Shown: positions 45,898-59,182, counted from the first letter of the stretch. The stretch: 64,000 nt of DNA from an uncultured Rhodocyclaceae bacterium (GCA_907163075.1 CAJQTY010000001.1:3348001-3412000); one strand, 5' to 3'. Notes: generated by a model from the letters alone, not told the origin. Made by a program: numbers and translations.

Positions 45898-47811
45898 ATG
45901 ACCTCGAAAAAACCCCTGAAAAAAGCCGGAAAAAATGGCGGCAGCGACGGTGGCGGAAGCGCCGGCAAAATAAGCGTCACGACCCTGAGTGAACACATTG
46001 TCGAGATCATCAGCGATTCCGGCGAAGGTGCGCAGCGTTGTGGACAGTCCTTCGGATCGATTGCGGCGCGCATGGGCAACGGCATCTGGACGACCGAGAT
46101 CATTCCGGCCGAGATTCGCCCGCCGGCCCGCAGCGTGGCCGGTGCCAGCGGCAATCGCATCCGTATCGGATCGGGCTACATCACCAATGGCGGCGACCAG
46201 ACCGATCTGGTCGTGGCCTTCAACGAGCAGGTCCTGCTCGGACGGGTGCGCGATCGCGAACTGAAGCCGGGCTGCATCATTCTGCTCGAAAGCATGTGGC
46301 GCAAGCACCCGGACCTGAACATCTCGCTCGCCTACGCCGAGACCCACGACCGGCTGGTCGCCGCCGGCTACACCGTGCGCGAGATCCCGATGGAGCAGGA
46401 ATGCCAGTTGCTCAACGCCGATCCGAAACGCGGCAAGAACATGTTCGCGCTGGGCATCCTCTGTTTCATCTACAGTTTTGACTTGCAGATGGCGCGCGAC
46501 CAGATTGCACTCACCTTCGGCAAGAAGGAGCAGAGCATCATCGACGCCAACGTCAAGCTGCTTGAAGCCGGCAAGCAATGGGCGCAGGCCAATCTCGACT
46601 TCAGCTTCAGCATTCCGGCCACCCCGGCGGCGCAGCCGCAGATCGTCACCAACGGCAACACGGCGCTGGCGCTCGGCGTCATGGCGTCGGGCATGGAACT
46701 GTGCGCGATGTACCCGATCACCCCGGCCACCTCGGCATCGCACTATCTTTCCGAAGTGTTCGAGAAAGTGGGCGGCATCGTGCACCAGGCCGAGGACGAA
46801 ATTGCCGCCTGCGCCTTCGCGATCGGCGCCTCGTATGCCAGCAAATGCACCATCACCATCACCTCGGGACCGGGCTATTCGCTCAAGCAGGAAGCCATCG
46901 GCCTGGCGGTCATGGCCGAAATCCCGCTGGTCGTCGTCAATGTCCAGCGCGGCGGCCCGAGCACCGGCCAGCCGACCAAGGTCGAGCAAGGCGATCTGAT
47001 GACGGCCATCTTCGGCAGCCATGGCGATGCGCCTAAGGTCGTCATGGCCCCGGCGACCATCGAGGACTGTTTCTACTCGGTCATCACCGCGCGCAAAATC
47101 GCCGAAGCCTTCAACATGGTCGTCGTCATTCTTACCGACGCCAGCCTGTCGTCGTCACAACAGCCCTTCACACGCCCGCAGTTCAACGAGGCATGGCTGG
47201 CGCCTCCCTATGACCAGAGCCCGGTTCCTGAAGGCGCCAGGCCCTATGACTGGGATGCCACGACCGGGCTCGCCCGCCGCTTCATTCCCGGCCAGCCTGG
47301 CGGCATGCATACCGTGACCGGGCTCGCCCACGACCGGGATAGCCATGTCGCCTACGATCCGGATATCAACCAGGAGAGCCTGCGGGCGCGCAGCCTGAAA
47401 CTGGCCGCGCTGCAAAAGACGCTGACGGCTCCCGAGATTTTCGGCGACGCCAAGGGCGATCTTCTTGTCCTCGGCTGGGGCAGCACCAAGGGCGCCATCG
47501 AGGAAGCCGTGGCAAGCCTGCGCGCGGAAGGCAAGAAGGTGTCCTCGATCCACTTGCGTTTCCTGCAGCCGATGCAGCCCGGCATCAAGGAAATCATGAA
47601 GCGCTTCAAGAAAGTCATGACCATCGAGACCAACTGGAGCGACAGCCCGGACGAGGAAATCATCGACGAAAACAATCGTCGCTACTCGTCAATGGCGATC
47701 CTACTGCGCTCGCGTTATCTGGTCGATGTTGACTGCTGGAGCGAGGTCAGGGGCCAGCCGGTCAAGCCGAGCACGATCCGCCGCGTCGTCCTTGCCAAGC
47801 TAAACAAGTAA
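45898..47811 (+). CDS. korA: 2-oxoacid:ferredoxin oxidoreductase, fused gamma-alpha subunit
   Basis: A 637-residue subunit of a 2-oxoacid (probably 2-oxoglutarate) oxidoreductase that oxidises the acid with CoA to acyl-CoA and CO2 and passes electrons to ferredoxin. Residues about 25-200 are the gamma domain (SGEGAQRCGQSFGSI and ITNGGDQTDLVVAF); residues about 245-637 the alpha domain with MYPITPATSASHYL and TSGPGYSLKQEAIGLA. The first 24 residues are a lysine- and glycine-rich tail. korB follows within 14 bases. Substrate is deduced from the KorA-like fusion; other 2-oxoacids are possible. Confidence 0.88.
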   Translation: MTSKKPLKKAGKNGGSDGGGSAGKISVTTLSEHIVEIISDSGEGAQRCGQSFGSIAARMGNGIWTTEIIPAEIRPPARSVAGASGNRIRIGSGYITNGGDQTDLVVAFNEQVLLGRVRDRELKPGCIILLESMWRKHPDLNISLAYAETHDRLVAAGYTVREIPMEQECQLLNADPKRGKNMFALGILCFIYSFDLQMARDQIALTFGKKEQSIIDANVKLLEAGKQWAQANLDFSFSIPATPAAQPQIVTNGNTALALGVMASGMELCAMYPITPATSASHYLSEVFEKVGGIVHQAEDEIAACAFAIGASYASKCTITITSGPGYSLKQEAIGLAVMAEIPLVVVNVQRGGPSTGQPTKVEQGDLMTAIFGSHGDAPKVVMAPATIEDCFYSVITARKIAEAFNMVVVILTDASLSSSQQPFTRPQFNEAWLAPPYDQSPVPEGARPYDWDATTGLARRFIPGQPGGMHTVTGLAHDRDSHVAYDPDINQESLRARSLKLAALQKTLTAPEIFGDAKGDLLVLGWGSTKGAIEEAVASLRAEGKKVSSIHLRFLQPMQPGIKEIMKRFKKVMTIETNWSDSPDEEIIDENNRRYSSMAILLRSRYLVDVDCWSEVRGQPVKPSTIRRVVLAKLNK

Positions 47812-47824
47812 GGGAAATGAAACC

Positions 47825-48778
47825 ATGAACTGTTCCGCCACGGATTGCCTGCTTCAGATGTACGACGAGCAACATGATCTGGAAGATTACCAGAGCGGCG
47901 TTCCGCGCTGGTGCACGGGCTGCGGCGACAATGCCATTCTCGCCGCCGTCCAGCGCCTGTGCCGCGACGAGGGATTGCGCCCGGAGAAGACCGTATTCGT
48001 GTCGGGGATCGGCTGCTCGAGCCGCTTCCCGCACTACATGAAAACCTACGGCTTCCATGGCATCCACGGGCGCGCGCTACCGGTCGCCGAAGGCGTCAAG
48101 ATGGCCCGGCCGGATCTCACCGTGTTTGTCAATACGGGCGACGGCGATTGCTGCAGTATCGGCGCGGCGCACTGGATCCACGCCATCCGCTACAACATGA
48201 ACCTGACGGTGTTTCTGCACGACAATCAGATCTACGGCCTGACCAAGAAACAGGCTTCGCCGACCTCACCGATCGGCACCAAGAGCAACACCACGCCGCG
48301 CGGCAGCTATCTGGATGCCCTCAACCCGCTCAGTGTGACGCTGGGCGTGGCCAATGCCTCGTTCGTCGCGCAGGCCGTCGACTGGATACCGGAAAGCCTG
48401 TTCGAGATCGTCAAGGCCGCCTATCACCACAAGGGATTCTCGTTCGTCCGCATCCTGCAGCGCTGCCCGGAATGGCTGCCGAAGTCGCTCGACCCCTGGA
48501 TGCAGGATCCCAACAGCGTCCAGTTGCTGCATCACGAAAACGCGCTGCAAATTAGCGCCGGACTCTCCAGGGTCTATAAAAACCAGTTGCGCCATGACCC
48601 CCTCGACATGAACCGGGCGCGCGAGATAGCCTCCAGCCACGACGTCATTCCGGTCGGCATCCTCTACCAGAACCGGGATATTCCCCGCTATGAGGAGACA
48701 CGGCAAACCGGCGTCCTGCGGACGACCGCGACGGTGCGAAAAGGCTTTGAAGCCGAACTCGACAAGTACTCGGTCTGA
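47825..48778 (+). CDS. korB: 2-oxoacid:ferredoxin oxidoreductase, beta subunit
   Basis: A 317-residue thiamine-diphosphate subunit and the catalytic partner of KorA. Cluster-binding cysteines C30, C33 (RWCTGCGDNA) and C64 (GIGCSSRFPHY) are visible. The TPP motif reads NTGDGDCCSIGAAHW, then NLTVFLHDNQIYGLTKKQ closes it. The proteins of this type oxidise 2-oxoglutarate in anaerobic or microaerobic bacteria, including those that break down aromatic compounds. It ends 105 bases before the gene for a large ferredoxin-bearing protein. Confidence 0.9.
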   Translation: MNCSATDCLLQMYDEQHDLEDYQSGVPRWCTGCGDNAILAAVQRLCRDEGLRPEKTVFVSGIGCSSRFPHYMKTYGFHGIHGRALPVAEGVKMARPDLTVFVNTGDGDCCSIGAAHWIHAIRYNMNLTVFLHDNQIYGLTKKQASPTSPIGTKSNTTPRGSYLDALNPLSVTLGVANASFVAQAVDWIPESLFEIVKAAYHHKGFSFVRILQRCPEWLPKSLDPWMQDPNSVQLLHHENALQISAGLSRVYKNQLRHDPLDMNRAREIASSHDVIPVGILYQNRDIPRYEETRQTGVLRTTATVRKGFEAELDKYSV

Positions 48779-48883
48779 GCCGGGACGTCACTGAATCAGA
48801 AACACAGCGGTAGCCTCGAAGGATCGGCATGACCCGACTCGAGGCACGTAGTTAAACGACTTAAACGGGATGGCTACACTCCT

Positions 48884-51076
48884 ATGGATGCTGATCTGCA
48901 AGCGCATGTTGCTTTTTATCTGACCGGGAAGCGACTGAACTCCCAACTGCAGGCGATCGACGGACTTGGTCTTCGCCCTGCCCTGTTCGCCGGCTATCGC
49001 GACCTGACCCGGCTGCGTTACGACTTTCCGCTGGTCCTCCTCACGGACCGTCCGGACGGCGCCTTTGTTGAACCGCTGTCCGGCCTGATCGACGCCATTC
49101 TCGACAAGATCGCCAGGGGCGACGATGGCGAACGGATCAGGAAACACGTCCTGCGTCTCGAACAGGACATACGCGTGCTGGTGGCCGGCGGCGCCGGCGG
49201 CGCGTTCTCGGCACTCTGGGATCAGGCGGCCGCGCCCTTGATCGGGCAAGACAAGCTGATCGCCGACAGCCTGTCGCGCGCCCGTGTCAATCTAAAGATC
49301 GACGGCGACGTGGTCGACTGCGATGCGGCCCTGCCATTCCGCCTGCTCGGTCACGCCTGGGGCCTTACCCAGGAGCAGCGGGCAAAAAAATTTGGCGAAA
49401 ACGTCAGACGGCTGGTTCTCAAGCTGTCCGATATCATCAAGGCCGACTTCGCGAATTCAAACGCCGGGAAAAGCGCCAAAATTCTCAAGGCCTCCTTCGG
49501 CGCCGGCCCGATGGACCACTTCGATTTCGAAGCGATGTCGCGCATTCTTACCCAGGCCGCGCCCAAGGTGAGTCTCTCCAAGAGCCGGCGACAGCGCGTG
49601 GAAGATCTCCTTGCCGTCCTCAAGTCGCAGAAGTTCTTCCCCTCGTCGGACGCTGAGGCCGGCACAAGCTACTCTTTCGCCTTCGATTCCTGCAGCAGCG
49701 CGCTCAAGGCCTATCGCGAACGTTTGCCCAAAGCGATCGAACTGGCCAGGGCCGTCGCCATTGCCGAGTTGGAGATCAGGGGCGAATACAGCGAAGCAAA
49801 GCATTCTTCCCTGTTCGAGTCGTTCGGCGAAAATGGGCTGGAAGCCAGTGAACTGGCCTTCCTGCCGGATTACCTGGTACGCCTCGATGCCGGGAAGCTA
49901 TCCGGCGCGGAACAGAACACGCTGACCGAGATCCTTTCGGCCGATTTGCCGATCAAGATCCTGGTGCAAACCGACGACGTCATCGAAGAATCGCCGGTCG
50001 GCAATGGCCATCTTGCCTTTGCCCTGCGCAGCCGGCAACTGGCCAGCATGGCCATGGGTGTCAACGAGGTTTTCGTGCTGCAATCCCCGGCGGCAAACCT
50101 TTATCCGATGCGCCAGCAGATCCAGCGCGGGCTCGACTATGCCGGCCCGGCCCTGTTCAGCGTATTCTCCGGTGCGGCGAAAACCACCGGCGGGCTTCCG
50201 CCCTACCTGATCGGCGCCGCCGCACTCGAGTCGCGCGTGTTCCCGGCCTTCACCTTCGATCCGTCGGCCGGACTGAACTGGGCGTCGCGCTTTTCTCTGG
50301 CCGGCAATCCGCAGGCCGAGCTTGACTGGCCCATCCGTGAATTCTCCTATGAAGACGAAAAGAATCAGGCCGTTACCGAGCAGATCCCCTTCACCCTGAT
50401 CGATTTCGTCGCCTGCGACTCGCGCTACGGCAAACACTTTGCCAGCGTCCCGAGAGTGCGCTGGGACGACACGCTGACGCCGATCGGCGACGCCGTGGCG
50501 CGCGAACGCCGGGTGCAAGTCGAAACAGTGCCGTGCCTGATGATGGTCGACCCCGAAAACCGGCTGCAGCGGATCCTCGTCGACGAAAAACTGATCCGCG
50601 AAGCACGCCGTTGCCGGTCGATGTGGAACAGCCTGCAGGAACTCGGCGGAATTCATAACTCGCATGTCGAGCGATTGCTGGCGCAGGAAAAGAAGCGAGG
50701 GGAGGCATCCGCCGTGCCGGCAAACGTCTCGCCTCCGGTCCAGCCGACTGCGGCCACAGCCGCATCAGTAGCTCCACCAACCGTGCCGGCGACGGTCGAA
50801 GCCGTAGCGCAGGAATCCGAGCGGTCTCCCGACGAGGCCTATATCGAGACGGCGCGCTGCTCGACCTGCAATGAATGCACGCAGATCAACAACAAGATGT
50901 TCGCTTACGATGGCAACAAACAGGCCTACATCGCCGATGTCAGCGCGGGAACCTACGCCCAGTTGGTGGAAGCGGCCGAGAACTGCCAGGTGTCAATCAT
51001 CCATCCTGGCAAACCGCGCAACCCGAACGAAGCGGGACTGGAAGAACTGCTCAAGCGTGCCGAGCTATTTGCCTAA
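48884..51076 (+). CDS. 730-residue protein with PFOR-like middle and C-terminal ferredoxin domain
   Basis: A protein I cannot assign. Residues about 1-330 are helical and charged without a known fold. Residues about 360-500 resemble the thiamine-binding domain of pyruvate:ferredoxin oxidoreductase: SMAMGVNEVFVLQSPAANL, RGLDYAGPALFSVFSGA and ESRVFPAFTFDPSAG follow the order seen there, but the GDG thiamine-binding motif is missing. After an Ala/Pro/Val/Thr-rich linker (about 605-645) comes a one-cluster ferredoxin with C659, C662, C665 and C701. I infer an electron-transfer or docking partner of KorAB or the Nfn-like pair, or a dead PFOR remnant kept for its ferredoxin. The start at ATG 48884 has only a weak ribosome site. 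Confidence 0.6.
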   Translation: MDADLQAHVAFYLTGKRLNSQLQAIDGLGLRPALFAGYRDLTRLRYDFPLVLLTDRPDGAFVEPLSGLIDAILDKIARGDDGERIRKHVLRLEQDIRVLVAGGAGGAFSALWDQAAAPLIGQDKLIADSLSRARVNLKIDGDVVDCDAALPFRLLGHAWGLTQEQRAKKFGENVRRLVLKLSDIIKADFANSNAGKSAKILKASFGAGPMDHFDFEAMSRILTQAAPKVSLSKSRRQRVEDLLAVLKSQKFFPSSDAEAGTSYSFAFDSCSSALKAYRERLPKAIELARAVAIAELEIRGEYSEAKHSSLFESFGENGLEASELAFLPDYLVRLDAGKLSGAEQNTLTEILSADLPIKILVQTDDVIEESPVGNGHLAFALRSRQLASMAMGVNEVFVLQSPAANLYPMRQQIQRGLDYAGPALFSVFSGAAKTTGGLPPYLIGAAALESRVFPAFTFDPSAGLNWASRFSLAGNPQAELDWPIREFSYEDEKNQAVTEQIPFTLIDFVACDSRYGKHFASVPRVRWDDTLTPIGDAVARERRVQVETVPCLMMVDPENRLQRILVDEKLIREARRCRSMWNSLQELGGIHNSHVERLLAQEKKRGEASAVPANVSPPVQPTAATAASVAPPTVPATVEAVAQESERSPDEAYIETARCSTCNECTQINNKMFAYDGNKQAYIADVSAGTYAQLVEAAENCQVSIIHPGKPRNPNEAGLEELLKRAELFA

Positions 51077-51390
51077 CCCGAACTTTGGCCCCTAAACTGT
51101 CCAGGACCCAGATCTAGCGAGGGCTTTCGCCGTTTTTTTGACTTACATGTACCCATATCGGTGTAATTTTTATGTTTCGCTAGTCTAGTGATCCGATCTT
51201 GATGGCGCTTATTTGAAAGCTACGCCGGTTAGGCTTTAAGCGGCGTAGGGCGGATGAGCGTAGCGTTATCCGCCGAATGGCGCTCAGACGGCGGAAGGCG
51301 CTGCCCTTTTCCGCCCTACCGGCCATTGGTATAAGTTCCAGGCAGCGGGCAACACTACACTAGTTATTTTTAGTGTCTATGAATGTGGTC
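51077..51390. other. gene-free stretch containing a REP pair
   Basis: The 300 bases after the ferredoxin protein gene hold no gene. The first part is AT-rich with a T run near 51130. The only structured element is the REP pair at 51245-51319. Confidence 0.5.
51245..51319. repeat. inverted pair of REP-like hairpins (REPIN)
   Basis: Two hairpins lie head to head. The left starts GTAGGGCGGAT and closes with ATCCGCC; the right is its inverted variant, ending TTCCGCCCTAC. The outer arms GTAGGGCGGA and TCCGCCCTAC pair across the whole 75 bases. A GTAG tetranucleotide at the foot of a hairpin is a trait of REP sequences moved by RAYT transposases. No RAYT gene is in the window. Confidence 0.7.
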
Positions 51391-51675
51391 ATGTACGTTG
51401 AGACCGTTCCCAACCGAAACTCGCCACCAGCCATCGGGCTGCGGGAGTCCTACCGCGAAGCGGGCAAGGTCAGGAAGCAAGCCTTGGCCAATCGGGTGGC
51501 CTGGCCGGCCGGGCTGGTCGGGCATTTCAAAGTCCTGTTGCGCGGCGACGCCGCCGTCGAATCGTCGCCAGCGGTGCTGGCGATCGAGCGCAACCGGCCA
51601 CATGGCCATGTGGCGGCCGTGCGTGGGACGGCACACGCCCGCGTCGAAGCGGACGACCCGCCGCATGCTGCATGA
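51391..51675 (+). pseudogene. N-terminal stump of an IS1634-type transposase
   Basis: The frame encodes MYVETVPNRNSPPAI, RESYREAGKVRKQALAN and RPHGHVAAVRGT, the conserved N-terminus of IS1634/IS4-group transposases. It ends in a frameshift after about 95 codons; a fragment of a later part (TTRRMLHDDTATG) follows in another frame. The catalytic core is absent. Confidence 0.7.
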
Positions 51676-51731
51676 CGACACGGCGACCGGTCGCTCGGTC
51701 GTTCGGTCGTGTACTTCATATTGCCTGACTA

Positions 51732-54335
<2,604 letters not shown>

Positions 54336-54343
<8 letters not shown>

Positions 54344-54947
54344 CGATGACGTCGACGCCGGCTGGCGGCGTGAAGCGGAAAAGCGTCGATGCCAGCGGCG
54401 GATTGCGCTCGAGACGCGAGAAGATGAGCGATGTCGTCTGGCCAAAGTTGTCGAACAATTCCATCGCCTTCAGATCGTTTCCAGCAAAGCCAAGCTGCAA
54501 TTTTTCAAAGCCGCTGTCCGGCTGTTTCGGTGTTGCTTCGAGCCATTCGAGCCCTTCGCGCTCGCCGACTTCGCGCAGAGTGAAGTTCTTGTCGAGCGAA
54601 TTGCCGCCGAGGAGCAATGCCGCCGGTGTGCTGCCCAGCGCGGCACCGAACTGTTTCACCGTCACCTGGCGCAGGTCCGGGTCGTAGATCCAGACTTTCT
54701 CGCCGTCGCCGACCAGCAACTGGCTGTAGGGCTTATCGATCTGCCAGCGAAACTTGCCGGGGCGGGAAAGCATCATCACGCCCAGCGACTGCTGCGGCTT
54801 CATTCCGTTCTTGGCAACAACGATCTGCGCGAAATCCGTGCGCAAAGTCTTCGTCGATTCGAGGAAGCGGTGCAGCTTGTCGATGGCACCAGCGCTGGCA
54901 ATCTGGGCGACGACCATGGTCGCCGCGGCAAAAATAAAACGTCGCAT
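54336..54947 (-). CDS. lolA: outer-membrane lipoprotein carrier LolA
   Basis: A 203-residue periplasmic chaperone that carries lipoproteins from the LolCDE complex to LolB. The signal peptide is RRFIFAAATMVVAQIASAGA with cleavage near the AGA. The mature part has the LolA barrel blocks TLRTDFAQIV, RPGKFRWQIDKPYSQLLVGDGEKVWIYDPDL and TPAALLLGG. Its ATG shares one base with the ftsK stop (TGATG), so translation is coupled. Confidence 0.94.
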
Positions 54948-57280
54948 CAGTTTTCTTCCTTGCGCGCGATGACCTCGCGGCCGCCACGTCCGTCCATGGC
55001 CGATACCAGACCGGCCTTCTCCATCGCTTCGATCAGGCGCGCCGAGCGGTTGTAGCCGATGCGCAGATGGCGTTGTACCAGCGAGATCGAGGCGCGGCGG
55101 TTCTTGAGCACGATCTCGACGGCCTGGTCGTAGAGCGCATCCGCCTCGGCATCGTCGGCTGCATCGGTGTCGCCGTTTTCGCCCTCGCCGTCATCGTCGA
55201 GACCGGCACCGGTGAGCACGCCTTCAACGTAGTCGGGCGCACCGGCACGCTTCAGGTAATCGACCACATGATGCACTTCCTCGTCGGCGACAAAAGCGCC
55301 GTGCACGCGCGTCGGGTAACCGGTGCCCGGCGCCAGGTAGAGCATGTCGCCTTGACCGAGCAATGCCTCGGCGCCCATCTGGTCGAGGATGGTGCGCGAA
55401 TCGATCTTCGACGACACCTGGAAGGACATGCGCGTCGGAATGTTGGCCTTGATCAGGCCGGTGATCACGTCGACCGAAGGCCGCTGCGTCGCCAGAATCA
55501 GGTGAATGCCGGCCGCCCGCGCCTTCTGGGCGAGGCGCGCGATCAGCTGCTCAACCTTTTTGCCGGCAACCATCATCAGGTCGGCCAGTTCGTCGATGAC
55601 GACGACGATGTGCGGCATGGAAACCAGCGGTTCGGCCGCTTCCGGCGTCAGCGAAAACGGGTTCGTCAGTTTCTTGCCGGCCTTCTCCGCATCCTTGATG
55701 CGGTGGTTGAGGCCGGCAATATTGCGCACGCCCATGGCTGACATCAGCTTGTAGCGCTTTTCCATTTCGGCCACGCACCAGTTGAGTGCGTTGGCCGCGT
55801 GTTTCATGTCGACGACGACCGGCGCCAGCAGATGCGGAATACCTTCGTAGATCGACAGCTCAAGCATTTTCGGGTCGACCAGAATGAGCCGCACCTTGTC
55901 CGGCTCGGACTTGTAGAGCAGCGACAGGATCATGGCGTTGATGCCGACCGATTTGCCCGAGCCGGTCGTCCCGGCAACCAGCAGATGCGGCATCTTGGCC
56001 AGGTCGACGACCACCGGATGGCCGCCGATATCCTTGCCCAGCGTCATCGCCAGCGGCGATGACATGTCGTGATAGGCGCTGCTCGAAATGATCTCCGACA
56101 GCCGCACGATCTGCCGCTTGGCATTGGGTAGTTCAAGCGCCATGCACGATTTGCCGGGCACCGTCTCGACGACGCGGATCGACGACATCGACAGGGCGCG
56201 CGCCATATCCTTGGCCAGGTTGACGATCTGCGCGCCTTTCACGCCGACCGCCGGCTCGATTTCGTAACGGGTGATGACCGGACCCGGATAAGCCGCCAGC
56301 ACCTTGACCAGGACGCCGAAGTCGGCGAGCTTGCGCTCGATCAGGCGCGAGGTGTATTCCAGGCTTTCCGGGCTGACGCGATCGGTCTGCAAGGCCGCTG
56401 GTTCGAGCAAATGCAACGGCGGCAGCAGTCCGCCCGCCACCGCCTCGGGGAACAGCGGTACCTGGCGTTCGCGCTCGATGCGCTTCTCGACCTTGGCCGG
56501 GACGGGTGCCACCGGCGGCGGCGTCTCGATGAAAATCGGCTCCTGCGTTTCCACGCGCTTTTTCTCGACCTCGACCACCGCTTCGCGTTCGCGCGCCACC
56601 TCGCGCCCGATCCGCCTGTCCTTCCAGCGATCGAAGAGGCTTAGCGCCGCCGCATAAGCGTCTTCGAGAAGCGCACCGAGGCGCTCCATCGTGGACAGCC
56701 ACGACATTCCCGAAAACAGGCTCCAGCCGAGCACCAGCGCGGCGAGCAGGGTCAGCGTCGCGCCCGTGTAGCCGAGAAAACGGACCGACAGCTTGCCCAT
56801 CTCGATCCCCAGCAAACCGCCCGGAGCCAGCGGCAACTGGGTCTTGAGCGTGTAAAAACGCAGTGCTTCGAGCCCGCTGCTGGCGACGATCAGGACAACA
56901 AAGCCGGCCAGAGCGATAAAGAGGGGGCGACGATCCGCCGTGCGCAGTCCGTCCAGCCGGCGGTAACCCCACCACACGAAAGCGATCAGCAGGCCAATCC
57001 ACCACCAGGCCGAGAGACCGAAGACATAAAGCAGCAGATCGGCCAGCCAAGCACCTCCACGGCCAGCCGGATTGTGCAGGGTCGTCGTCGGCATGGCGTG
57101 CGACCAGCCCGGATCGGCGCGATCATAGCCCCACAGCGCCAGGGCGAGAAAGGCGGCGACAACGACCAGCGCCAGCCAGCGCGATTCCTGCAGTACGGCC
57201 GCGATTTTTTCGGGAAGCGGGCTGGGCGGATTCGAAGCGCTGTCGATCCGGCCGGTGATTTTCTTTTGCAGCGAAGCCAT
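54947..57280 (-). CDS. ftsK: DNA translocase FtsK
   Basis: A 777-residue membrane-anchored motor that pumps DNA through the closing septum and activates dimer resolution. Four to five membrane helices lie in residues about 30-210; a short proline/glutamate linker follows. The RecA-like motor has Walker [17 protein letters not shown] and Walker [16 protein letters not shown]. The C-terminal gamma domain ([31 protein letters not shown]) reads the KOPS signal. The linker is much shorter than in E. coli, as in many bacteria. It is the head of the ftsK-lolA-rarA-serS run. Confidence 0.97.
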   Translation of the reverse strand: MASLQKKITGRIDSASNPPSPLPEKIAAVLQESRWLALVVVAAFLALALWGYDRADPGWSHAMPTTTLHNPAGRGGAWLADLLLYVFGLSAWWWIGLLIAFVWWGYRRLDGLRTADRRPLFIALAGFVVLIVASSGLEALRFYTLKTQLPLAPGGLLGIEMGKLSVRFLGYTGATLTLLAALVLGWSLFSGMSWLSTMERLGALLEDAYAAALSLFDRWKDRRIGREVAREREAVVEVEKKRVETQEPIFIETPPPVAPVPAKVEKRIERERQVPLFPEAVAGGLLPPLHLLEPAALQTDRVSPESLEYTSRLIERKLADFGVLVKVLAAYPGPVITRYEIEPAVGVKGAQIVNLAKDMARALSMSSIRVVETVPGKSCMALELPNAKRQIVRLSEIISSSAYHDMSSPLAMTLGKDIGGHPVVVDLAKMPHLLVAGTTGSGKSVGINAMILSLLYKSEPDKVRLILVDPKMLELSIYEGIPHLLAPVVVDMKHAANALNWCVAEMEKRYKLMSAMGVRNIAGLNHRIKDAEKAGKKLTNPFSLTPEAAEPLVSMPHIVVVIDELADLMMVAGKKVEQLIARLAQKARAAGIHLILATQRPSVDVITGLIKANIPTRMSFQVSSKIDSRTILDQMGAEALLGQGDMLYLAPGTGYPTRVHGAFVADEEVHHVVDYLKRAGAPDYVEGVLTGAGLDDDGEGENGDTDAADDAEADALYDQAVEIVLKNRRASISLVQRHLRIGYNRSARLIEAMEKAGLVSAMDGRGGREVIARKEEN

Positions 57281-57344
57281 CTATATCCGTGGAAACTGGA
57301 AAAGGGGGATTATAGCCGGCCCTCAGCTACTTCCGAGAATGCAC

Positions 57345-58019
57345 TTAATCCTCGGTAAGGACGATACGCCCCTCTTCAACACGGATGTAACCGCTGCGCT
57401 CCAGGTCCTTCATGACACGACTGACCATCTCGCGCGAAGCGCCAACCATCTTGGCCATATCCTGCTTGGTCACCTTGCGCTTTATCACGCGCAAACCGTT
57501 TTCCTTGACGGAGAAATCCAGCAGCAGCTTGGCGACGCGGCCATAGACATCCATCAGCGCCAGGCTCTCGATCTTCCGGTTCGCCTCGCGCAAACGCCAA
57601 ACGAGGTTCTTCATGATGTTCAGGCAGAGATCCACGTTTTCGGCCAATGCACTCTTGAAGTCTGTCTTGGCGATCACCAGCAGCTCGCAACTCTCGCTGG
57701 CCACAACGTCGGCGGAGCGCGGCGAACCGTCGATCAGCCCCATCTCGCCAAAGCACTCGCCGGCGCCGAGCAGCGACAGAATCACCTCGTTTCCTTCGCT
57801 GTCGCGGTTCAGCACTTTCGCACTTCCCTCTACAATAACGAAAAGCGAGTCGGTACTGGCGCCGGCGTGCACGATCGTCGTGTTGCGCGGCACCTTGCGG
57901 CGGATCGCCATACGCGAAATTTGCTCGAGCTGTGCGTCAGTCAGCCCGGCAAACAGGGGTATATTGAGCAACAAAACCAGGCCCGTTCCCCTGCCAGCTT
58001 GACGCTGTTCTATGTGCAT
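57345..58019 (-). CDS. Crp/Fnr-family transcription regulator
   Basis: A 224-residue regulator. The N-terminal cyclic-nucleotide domain keeps the ligand motif ECFGEMGLIDGSPRSADV, including the Arg-Ser pair that holds the cyclic phosphate. There are no N-terminal cysteines like those of FNR, so oxygen sensing by an iron-sulfur cluster is unlikely. The helix-turn-helix is KQDMAKMVGASREMVSRVMKDLE, with the Crp-like RE..R contacts. It lies where E. coli has lrp, between ftsK and trxB. Its target genes are unknown. Confidence 0.88.
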   Translation of the reverse strand: MHIEQRQAGRGTGLVLLLNIPLFAGLTDAQLEQISRMAIRRKVPRNTTIVHAGASTDSLFVIVEGSAKVLNRDSEGNEVILSLLGAGECFGEMGLIDGSPRSADVVASESCELLVIAKTDFKSALAENVDLCLNIMKNLVWRLREANRKIESLALMDVYGRVAKLLLDFSVKENGLRVIKRKVTKQDMAKMVGASREMVSRVMKDLERSGYIRVEEGRIVLTED

Positions 58020-58127
58020 TGAATCTTCTTTCTTGTATTGATTTCGTTTTAACGAGCCACTGTCGAATTATTTAACACTTGCCACTTCCACAAGTCAAGC
58101 ATTGGCAGTCCATAATGTATTTTTGCT

Positions 58128-58133
58128 TATAAT
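58128..58133 (+). promoter_or_regulatory. -10 box of trxB
   Basis: TATAAT lies 33 bases upstream of the trxB ATG in an AT-rich gap. A -35 candidate TTGGCA at 58102 is 20 bases away, longer than ideal, so the promoter may depend on an activator such as the divergently encoded Crp-type protein. Confidence 0.5.
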
Positions 58134-58150
58134 TTTCCATTCGTCATTAA

Positions 58151-59125
<975 letters not shown>

Positions 59126-59131
59126 ATGACG

Positions 59132-59163
59132 GCCGGCGGCGGGGTCTCTTCCCCGCCGCCGGC
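59132..59163 (+). repeat. 13-bp perfect inverted repeat after trxB
   Basis: GCCGGCGGCGGGG (59132-59144) pairs perfectly with CCCCGCCGCCGGC (59151-59163) around TCTCTT. The very stable stem begins six bases after the trxB stop. There is no T run, so it may protect the mRNA 3' end or attenuate readthrough into the Smr gene. Confidence 0.75.
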
Positions 59164-59182
59164 AGCCACCCGCCCCTGCCCC

